Shown here: positions 58,075-64,000 of the stretch, piece after piece
Layout of the letters: each line of letters begins with the position of its first letter
How positions within the stretch are numbered: position 1 is the first letter of the stretch
Source of the DNA: Pandoraea sputorum
GTDB lineage: Bacteria; Pseudomonadota; Gammaproteobacteria; Burkholderiales; Burkholderiaceae
NCBI RefSeq assembly: GCF_000814845.2
Contig: NZ_CP010431.2
Coordinates: forward strand, 434,001-498,000
DNA: 64,000 bases
Direction: 5' to 3'
The notes under the pieces: generated by a model
Told to the model about the DNA's origin: nothing
What the model saw: the letters and a program-made list of their open reading frames with translations, nothing else
Databases searched by the model: none
Translations under genes and position numbers: made by a program

Positions 58075-58578
58075 ATGTCAACTCCCCAAGTCATTCCTCC
58101 GGCCGATTTCGAGGCCAAGATCCTCTCACGCGAAGCGCTTGCTGCGTTGGCGCCGACGCTGCCGCGCCCATTGGTGTTCACCAACGGCGTCTTCGACATT
58201 CTGCATCGCGGTCATGTGACCTATCTGGCGCAAGCACGTGCGCTTGGCGGATGTCTGATCGTAGGCGTGAATACGGACGCTTCGGTGCGCACCCTCGGTA
58301 AGGGCGACGATCGCCCCATCAACAACGAAAACGATCGTGCGGCCTTGCTCGCGGCGTTGCGAAGCGTCGACTATGTGGTGACGTTCGGTGAAACGACGCC
58401 CGAAGCGCTGATTGCCGCGGTGCGGCCCGACATTCTGGTGAAGGGGGGCGATTACGACATGGACAAGCTGCCGGAGTCTGCGCTGGTGCGCGGCTGGGGC
58501 GGCAAGGCAGTGGCCATTCCGTTCGAACATCAGCGCTCGACGACGTCGCTGCTCAAGAAAGTGCGGGCTCAATCATGA
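58075..58578 (+). CDS. rfaE2: D-glycero-beta-D-manno-heptose 1-phosphate adenylyltransferase
   Basis: 167 aa nucleotidyltransferase corresponding to the C-terminal half of E. coli HldE. The HxGH motif is His44 to His47 in FDILHRGHVTYL. GVNTDASVRTLGKGDDRP and DILVKGGDYDMDKLPE are family hallmarks. It forms ADP-heptose for LPS inner core. The kinase half (rfaE1/hldA) is a separate gene outside the window, as usual in betaproteobacteria. The stop overlaps the asparaginase start by four bases (ATGA). Confidence 0.93.
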   Translation: MSTPQVIPPADFEAKILSREALAALAPTLPRPLVFTNGVFDILHRGHVTYLAQARALGGCLIVGVNTDASVRTLGKGDDRPINNENDRAALLAALRSVDYVVTFGETTPEALIAAVRPDILVKGGDYDMDKLPESALVRGWGGKAVAIPFEHQRSTTSLLKKVRAQS

Positions 58579-59582
58579 GTGTCGCTCCTCTCGTTGAAGT
58601 TACACGCGGCGCCAACGGTGTCGATACTGTCGAGTGCATCCATTATGGTTCGGTGGCTGTGGTCGACGCGCAGGGGCGCTTGCGCTATGCCGCAGGCGAT
58701 CCGTCGTTCCTCACGTTTTCGCGCTCCACGCTTAAGCCATTTCAGGCACTACCCTTCGTGGAAGGCGACGGTGTGCCGCACTTCGGTCTGACGCAACCTG
58801 AGCTTGCTCTGCTGTGCGCGAGCCATTCCGGCGAGTCGTTTCACGTTGACGGCGTGAAAAGTCTGCTGAGCAAAGCCGGGTGCGACGAACATCACTTGCA
58901 GTGCGGATGCCACGTACCGACGTTCTATTCCGCCACAGGCAAGCGCGCACCGGCCGATCTGAAGCCGACGCCGTTGCACCATAACTGCTCGGGCAAGCAT
59001 GCGGGCTTTCTCGCGTACTGCGCGCAACACGGTTTACCTCTCGACACCTATCTCGATCCTTCGCACCCGTTGCAGCAGCGCATTCGCGCACGTGTGGGCG
59101 ACGTTGTCGGTGTTTCGGGCGATGCGCTACCACTGGGTATCGACGGTTGTTCCGCGCCGAACTACGCGTTGCCGCTCGACAAGCTGGCAGCGGCGTACGC
59201 GCGTCTCGCGGTAAGTGACGACGCGGCGCTCTCGACCCTATTCGACGCGATGACGCAGCAGCCGGAGATGGTGTCGGGTACCGCACGCAACGACCTCGCC
59301 TTCATGCGCATGGCGCCGGGCGACTGGGTGGCGAAAATCGGCGCGGACGGTGTACAGACCATCGGTGTTCGCTCCGCTGGTCTGGGCATCGCCATCAAGG
59401 TGGTCGACGGCAACATGCGTGCGCTCTACACCGCAGCGGTAGCCGTCCTTAAGGCACTGGGCCTCGTCGATGCCCCGGAAGCCACCGGTCTTGCCCCGTG
59501 GGTGTCGCCCGTCGTCAAGAACGCGCGTGGCACGCAAACCGGCGTTGTGCGGGCTGTCGTTGACTTGAAGCGAGTGAGCTGA
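58575..59582 (+). CDS. L-asparaginase II (AnsA-type)
   Basis: 335 aa. LVEVTRGANGVDTVECIHYGSVAVVD, SRSTLKPFQALPFVE, CASHSGE, HNCSGKHAGFLAYC and GIDGCSAPNYALPL identify the Rhizobium etli-type asparaginase family, unrelated to E. coli AnsA/AnsB. The Ser-Lys pair in SRSTLK and the Cys in NCSGKH belong to its active-site/metal region. It hydrolyses asparagine to aspartate and ammonia. Translationally coupled to rfaE2 by a 4-bp overlap, although no functional link is obvious. Confidence 0.92.
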   Translation: MSVAPLVEVTRGANGVDTVECIHYGSVAVVDAQGRLRYAAGDPSFLTFSRSTLKPFQALPFVEGDGVPHFGLTQPELALLCASHSGESFHVDGVKSLLSKAGCDEHHLQCGCHVPTFYSATGKRAPADLKPTPLHHNCSGKHAGFLAYCAQHGLPLDTYLDPSHPLQQRIRARVGDVVGVSGDALPLGIDGCSAPNYALPLDKLAAAYARLAVSDDAALSTLFDAMTQQPEMVSGTARNDLAFMRMAPGDWVAKIGADGVQTIGVRSAGLGIAIKVVDGNMRALYTAAVAVLKALGLVDAPEATGLAPWVSPVVKNARGTQTGVVRAVVDLKRVS

Positions 59583-59699
59583 CGAGTTGATGAAAGGCGG
59601 GCGGGGCGAAGTGCCTGCGCGAGGTGCGAGGCGTTCGCCACCGCGCGTGCCTACCCTCGCCGCTTTGCGCGAGTGACCGTAGATTTGCGCGCAGGCGTG

Positions 59700-60551
59700 C
59701 TAATGCACACCGGCGGGCGGACTCCCCGCCGGCGCCGGGCATGCTTTCACCAGTTGTGCCGACCACTGCTGCGTGACCACGCCACGCACCTGCGTGGCGG
59801 CGTTCGCATTGATACCGGCAATGCGATAGATGATCCGGCTCTTGGCATTCGGCCTTTCGCTCAATTGCGGCGTCAGGCCTTTCTTTTGCGCGGTCGCCAT
59901 CAGACGCGTCGCGCGATCTTTGTCGTTGAACAGCCCAAGCGAGACGACGATATTCGAACCCTCGTCGTTGAGCAGGAAGTATTCGGTCACGCCTGCCGAG
60001 CGCAATTGCGCGACCTGTTTGTCCGCAGCCGCCTTGTTCGGCACCGGGTCGAGATGCACCCAGTAGCGTTTGTCGACGGCGACAGACTGAATGTCGCCCT
60101 GACCGGCAGGCAGCGCGGCGAGCAGCAGGCCGCGCGCCTGTTGCGCATCGTTTGCGGCAAACGGACCGATATCGAGGCAGGAAGACGTTGCGGCGACCGC
60201 GGCCGCCTGAGCCGCGCTGGCATCGCTCGCGACGACGCCTGGCGCAGCGGCAGCCACCGCCTGAGTCGCTACCGTTGCAGTTGCCGATGATGCGGCGGCG
60301 TCACGAGACGCGGCATTTCCGCTTGCGTTGCCCGGCGCTTCGGCCGCCACCGACGACGCGCGTACCGGCGTCCCGCCACTGATGTCCGCACCCGTCAGCC
60401 GGATGTGCTCGGGGTCGAGTTGCGCCTTTACGCGGGCCGGTTCGCGGCCGGCTTCCGGCAGCACGTCACGCCATTTCAGCCAGCCCAGTTGCACGGCCGC
60501 AAATGCTGCGTTTGCCGCGAGAAACATGACGAGCAACAACGCGCGCAACAT
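59700..60551 (-). CDS. SPOR-domain membrane-anchored protein
   Basis: 283 aa from the ATG at 60551. One N-terminal membrane helix (LRALLLVMFLAANAAFAAVQ), a long Ala/Ser/Thr-rich linker, and a SPOR domain at about 130-215 (CLDIGPFAANDAQQARGLLL, then YWVHLDPVPNKAAADKQVAQ). The chosen start follows the coaX stop directly (TGA, one base, ATG), so translation is coupled. It is the third gene of birA-coaX-SPOR, a conserved Burkholderiales arrangement. The protein is a septal peptidoglycan-binding candidate. Confidence 0.88.
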   Translation of the reverse strand: MLRALLLVMFLAANAAFAAVQLGWLKWRDVLPEAGREPARVKAQLDPEHIRLTGADISGGTPVRASSVAAEAPGNASGNAASRDAAASSATATVATQAVAAAAPGVVASDASAAQAAAVAATSSCLDIGPFAANDAQQARGLLLAALPAGQGDIQSVAVDKRYWVHLDPVPNKAAADKQVAQLRSAGVTEYFLLNDEGSNIVVSLGLFNDKDRATRLMATAQKKGLTPQLSERPNAKSRIIYRIAGINANAATQVRGVVTQQWSAQLVKACPAPAGSPPAGVH

Positions 60552-60552
60552 C

Positions 60553-61668
60553 TCAGACGCCTCCTCGTGCTTGTCCGGCATCGCGTGACGCGTCTGCCGG
60601 GGTATGGGGCTCGGTGGCTCTTGCCGCCGACGATTTAGTCGCGTCTAACGCGACTTCATAGAGCCCTGCTGGCACGAGCTGATCGTGCTCTGTAAAGGGC
60701 AGTGCGAGCGTTTGTGCGAGTGCATGACGCGCACCCCCGGAAAGCACGCAGCGCACGGGGGCGCCGAGCTGTGCTTCGAGCTGTGCGTAGCTGCGTTCGA
60801 CGAGACCGGCCTGAGCGGCCGCACATCCGCGAAGAATAGCCTCGGTCGTGCTGCGTGCGAATGCCTGACCACCCGAAGGCATCGTGGCGTCGAGTGTGGG
60901 CAACTGCGCGGTACCTTGCGCGAGTGATTGCAGCATCAACGCGGGGCCCGGGGCGATCAGCCCGCCGAGATAGTCGCCGTCGCCGCGCAACGCTTCGATG
61001 GTTGTGGCGGTACCCAGTGTCACGATCAGGAGGTGTTCGCCCGGCCATGCGGCGTGTGCACCGATAAGGCTGGCCCAGCGGTCGCTGCCGAGCTGCGAAG
61101 GCGTGTGATAGCCGTTGCGCACGCCCGCCCGTGCGTCGCTCGCGCGCAGCACCTGAAGCCAGTCGGACGACGCCATGCCCCACAGCGTCTGCAAGGTCAT
61201 GCGCACGGCTTGTTCGGCGGCTTCACCCGCGACATTGGTGAGCCAGACGCCGGTGGGGGCCGGGCAGATGAATCCGTCGTGTTGCCCGCCCTGCCCGATG
61301 GCGAGCGGTGCAGCGTTGGGCGCGAAGTGTCGACCGCCGGTTTGGCTCCCGGTGTCTTCGGTGTCTGACGTCGCAGACGTATCTGCTGCCAGTGCCGACC
61401 AGCCTGCACGAATTTGTGTGGCTAGCGTACGCCATTCGGCGTGATCTACCGCGCCGCTGGCGAGAAAAGACGGCGAGGCGGCACGCCAGTGTGCGGGTCG
61501 CACAGCCGGTGCCAATGCCCATTTGATGCGACTGTTCCCGGCGTCGACCAACAGCCAGGGGGCGGCACTGCCATTGACGCTACCGTTCGATGCGGCAGGC
61601 ATGCCGTTCGCGCCGCGCATGCTTTCGGATATCGGCGATGCTGACGATGCTTTTCGGGGCGCGGACAT
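60553..61668 (-). CDS. coaX: Type III pantothenate kinase
   Basis: 371 aa, longer than the usual 250-270. An N-terminal extension of 37 residues, then WLLVDAGNSRIKWALA with the phosphate-binding Asp. A variable low-complexity insert of about 40 residues (about 95-135) follows, then SQLGSDRWASLIGAHA, IVTLGTATTIEAL and GGLIAPGPALMLQSLA. These are the PanK-III motifs. Catalyses the first step of CoA biosynthesis. The start overlaps the birA stop by one base. The C-terminal tail (TEPHTPADASRDAGQARGG) is unconserved. Confidence 0.93.
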   Translation of the reverse strand: MSAPRKASSASPISESMRGANGMPAASNGSVNGSAAPWLLVDAGNSRIKWALAPAVRPAHWRAASPSFLASGAVDHAEWRTLATQIRAGWSALAADTSATSDTEDTGSQTGGRHFAPNAAPLAIGQGGQHDGFICPAPTGVWLTNVAGEAAEQAVRMTLQTLWGMASSDWLQVLRASDARAGVRNGYHTPSQLGSDRWASLIGAHAAWPGEHLLIVTLGTATTIEALRGDGDYLGGLIAPGPALMLQSLAQGTAQLPTLDATMPSGGQAFARSTTEAILRGCAAAQAGLVERSYAQLEAQLGAPVRCVLSGGARHALAQTLALPFTEHDQLVPAGLYEVALDATKSSAARATEPHTPADASRDAGQARGGV

Positions 61669-62684
61669 CAGCGACCTCCCTGCGTTCCGGGGAGCGTTGT
61701 TGCGGTAGGCGGATCGAGCAACCGCACCGAGACTTCGCCGCTGGCGATCTTGCGCTCGCCTTCGGTCGTCGCGACACGCAGGCAGCCCTGCGAATCGACG
61801 CCGAGTGCGACGCCGTGCAACACGTCGCGTCCGTGTTCGATCACACGAATCGACGACCCGCCGTAGGCATGCATCGCTTCCCAGTCTTCGCGGAACGCGT
61901 CGAAGCGCTGCGTGTCGAAACGCGCGAGCATGGCTGCGAGTCGCTGAACCAGGGCGACGAGGACCGACGACATATCCGGATCTACGAGGATCGATTCGAG
62001 TGCAGCGGGCGGGGTGGCAGGGACCGCTTGAGTGGCGGCGCTGGGTGAAGCCGCCGTTGCGCTCTGAACAGCCGCGCTGTCGATGCGCGTCGCCACATCG
62101 CCCGCATGACGAAGATTGACGCCAATGCCGATGACGACGCCGATGCGTCCCGGCCCTGCCGGGACCGTCTCAATCAGAATGCCCGCGAGCTTGCCGCCAC
62201 GCAGCAGGACGTCGTTGGGCCATTTAAGGCCGAGCGCCTGCGGTGCGGATATCGGCAAATCCGACAATCCCTCCACGACCGCGACGCCTGTTGCCAGCGA
62301 CAAGCCGGCCAGTTGTGCCGGACCACCGGTCATTACATACGCCAGCGAGAACGTCAGGCTGTCGCCCGGCAAACTTTGCCATGCGCGCCCGCGTTGGCCT
62401 CGACCGGCGGTCTGTTGCATGGCGGCGCGAACGATCGGCGCACACGATGTGTCTTCACGAAGGCGCGCGAGCAGGTCGAGATTGGTGGAGCCTGTGGTGT
62501 CGACGACTTCGATCTGCCAGTCACGGCAAACCGCCGCCAGACGCGAACGAACGCGCTCGCCGTCGAGCTGGCGCGCGGCGGTGTCGTGGGCGGACGTTGC
62601 ACCCGTGCCAGAGCGGCTTTCCGGGGAACCGGTGGCCGTGGCGTCGAGCGGATCGTGAGGCGAAGAAGGTGCGGCGTTATTCAT
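61668..62684 (-). CDS. birA: Biotin-[acetyl-CoA-carboxylase] ligase, monofunctional
   Basis: 338 aa from the ATG at 62684. Residues 1-45 are Ser/Ala/Thr-rich linker, not an HTH, so the protein is a class I biotin ligase without repressor function. The ligase motifs are TTGSTNLDLL (63-72), GRGQRGRAW (94-102) and LKWPNDVLLRGGKLAGILIE, with the C-terminal SH3-like domain near residue 285. It attaches biotin to LiuD Lys638 and other carboxylases. Lacking DNA binding, it cannot regulate the biotin operon as in E. coli. Confidence 0.94.
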   Translation of the reverse strand: MNNAAPSSPHDPLDATATGSPESRSGTGATSAHDTAARQLDGERVRSRLAAVCRDWQIEVVDTTGSTNLDLLARLREDTSCAPIVRAAMQQTAGRGQRGRAWQSLPGDSLTFSLAYVMTGGPAQLAGLSLATGVAVVEGLSDLPISAPQALGLKWPNDVLLRGGKLAGILIETVPAGPGRIGVVIGIGVNLRHAGDVATRIDSAAVQSATAASPSAATQAVPATPPAALESILVDPDMSSVLVALVQRLAAMLARFDTQRFDAFREDWEAMHAYGGSSIRVIEHGRDVLHGVALGVDSQGCLRVATTEGERKIASGEVSVRLLDPPTATTLPGTQGGR

Positions 62685-62912
62685 GGCTGCTATTGTAGCG
62701 GCGAGGTTGGCGCCGCGCCGGTCTGTCCTGCGCCGAAGACCGTATTTCGGCATCATCCGAGGCGCGCATCGGACAATTCCGGCGGGTTTTCAGTCGCCAC
62801 CGGGTTGCCATCATATTGCCGCGCCTGTACCGTACAATGACCGCGTTTTGCCGCGCATTTTGCTGGATCCACGCCGGATTTCGGCGAGTTTGTTGTCAGG
62901 AGATCCCCAGTT

Positions 62913-64000
62913 TTGAACCTCGATGCCGTACCCACTCTCGAGCTGACCACCTCCGCGCAAGGCCCGGTGGTCATGCTGCGCGGTCTGTGGACGGCGTTGG
63001 CGCTATCTCAGCGCAAGAAGACGCTCATCGGGCTGGTGCGTGCATTGCCTAACGGCGAGCTGGCCTGGGACCTCACTTGTGTGGAGCGCCTCGATCACGT
63101 GGGCGCGCAAGCCCTTTGGCGTTACTGGCAACGCAAGTACCCTCAGCGTATCGCGTTGACCGCCACGCAGCGCGCGCTGTTCGATCACCTCGCAGAATTC
63201 GACCGCACGCGTCAGAGTCCGGTGCCAAAGCGTCGCGTCGATCCCGTCAGCCAACTGGGCTATTCGCTGTTCACGCTGGGCGAGCATCTGCGCGACGGCA
63301 TCTCGATGTTCGGTCGATTCGTGATCGACCTCGGCCGTGTCGTTCGCCATCCGTCGCGCGCGCCCTGGCTGGAAATGTCAGCGAACATCTACAGTGCCGG
63401 AGCGAAGGCGCTCGGCATTACTGCGATGGTCGCGTTCCTGATCGGCATCGTTCTGTCCTATTTGTCTGCCCAGCAACTGAAGTTGTATGGGGCAAGTACG
63501 TTTATCGTGAACATTCTCGGCCTGTCGGTGATCCGGGAACTGGGGCCAGTGCTTTCCGCGATTCTCGTCGCGGGGCGCTCGGGATCGGCGATCACGGCGC
63601 AACTGGGTGTGATGCGCGTGACCGAAGAACTGGATGCCATGCGCGTGATGGACATCCCGCACGGTTTGCGACTCGTGCTGCCGAAGGTCATTGCGCTGGC
63701 CATTGCCATGCCATTGCTCGTGATGTGGACGAACATCGTCGCTCTGCTCGGCGGCGCCATCGCAGCGAAGTACGAACTCGGCATCGGACTGCATTATTTC
63801 TTCACTACGCTGCCCAACGCCGTTCGTATCGCGAACTTGTGGATCGGTCTGGGGAAGGGCGTCGTCTTCGGCATGCTGATTGCGCTGGTGGCGTGTCACT
63901 TCGGCATGCGCGTCAAACCTAACACGCAGAGCCTTGGCGAGGGCACGACACAGTCGGTCGTCACGTCGATCACCGTGGTGATTCTGGCGGATGCCGTGTT
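62913..64000 (+). CDS. mlaE: MlaE/YrbE-family ABC permease with STAS-like N-terminus (partial)
   Basis: A frame from TTG 62913 to the window end, more than 362 aa. AGGAG lies 9-10 nt before the TTG; the ATG at 62922 is out of frame. Residues 1-105 form a hydrophilic STAS-like domain (LPNGELAWDLTCVERLDHVGAQALWRY). The permease begins at about 170 with GITAMVAFLIGIVLS, ILGLSVIRELGPVLSAILVAGRSGSAITAQLGVMRVTEELDAM (the MlaE signature). Such permeases move phospholipids across the envelope with an ATPase and MCE protein, expected just beyond the edge. Confidence 0.92.
   Translation, partial: MNLDAVPTLELTTSAQGPVVMLRGLWTALALSQRKKTLIGLVRALPNGELAWDLTCVERLDHVGAQALWRYWQRKYPQRIALTATQRALFDHLAEFDRTRQSPVPKRRVDPVSQLGYSLFTLGEHLRDGISMFGRFVIDLGRVVRHPSRAPWLEMSANIYSAGAKALGITAMVAFLIGIVLSYLSAQQLKLYGASTFIVNILGLSVIRELGPVLSAILVAGRSGSAITAQLGVMRVTEELDAMRVMDIPHGLRLVLPKVIALAIAMPLLVMWTNIVALLGGAIAAKYELGIGLHYFFTTLPNAVRIANLWIGLGKGVVFGMLIALVACHFGMRVKPNTQSLGEGTTQSVVTSITVVILADAV

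Overview
The window is high-GC, tightly packed chromosomal DNA from a Burkholderiales bacterium. Family-level markers are PhaM, DUF1840, DUF3567, a MerR-type LiuR, a methionine synthase split into two genes, a birA-coaX-SPOR operon and a Burkholderia-type trimeric porin. A Burkholderiaceae genome such as Pandoraea fits best, but I cannot fix the genus. I see no phage, transposase, CRISPR array, tRNA or rRNA.

Layout. 1-11181: a truncated gene, YaeQ, an alpha/beta hydrolase, two paralogous XRE regulators, an EamA exporter, a MASE2-like/GGDEF diguanylate cyclase, a gene-poor stretch with a 13-unit hexanucleotide repeat, a porin, a 3-hydroxyisobutyrate dehydrogenase-like oxidoreductase and an AraC regulator. 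11249-28540: seventeen kilobases of genes all on the minus strand. In transcription order these are a thioesterase, liuA, aceK, a carbonic anhydrase, a thiolase, an SDR, an HCCA-isomerase-like gene, a YchJ-like gene, liuB, liuC, bioA, bioF, bioD, bioB and liuD. The regulator liuR (28806-29237) lies upstream. 29392-45086: a metallo-beta-lactamase protein, an MFS transporter, a repeat lipoprotein, dsbA, a SPOR protein, argS, MgtC, the two metH genes, a rhodanese and a pcaD-like hydrolase. 45427-64000: a DUF3108 protein, an IclR/FAH divergent pair, a solute-binding protein, an enoyl-CoA hydratase, phaM, a patatin, AraC, LysE, a diiron ferritin-like protein, rfaE2 with an asparaginase, SPOR-coaX-birA, and an MlaE-type permease cut by the window end.

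How genes work together. The central cluster reads as leucine/isovalerate catabolism assembled with its supply lines. LiuA makes methylcrotonyl-CoA. LiuBD carboxylates it using biotin (bioABFD genes in the same run), bicarbonate (carbonic anhydrase in the same run) and ATP. LiuC hydrates the product, and the thiolase can finish acetoacetyl-CoA. AceK would steer the resulting acetyl-CoA into the glyoxylate bypass. HMG-CoA lyase (liuE) is not in the window.

Three near-identical 16-bp sites (111-126, 28594-28609, 29303-29318) look like operators of the LiuR protein. One sits inside the predicted promoter of the cluster and one inside the liuR promoter. The third lies ahead of the truncated gene at the left edge. 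A separate 10-bp palindrome upstream of bioA (18203-18212) matches the BioR-box consensus known from alphaproteobacteria. The BirA encoded here has no DNA-binding domain, so biotin control must lie with another protein.
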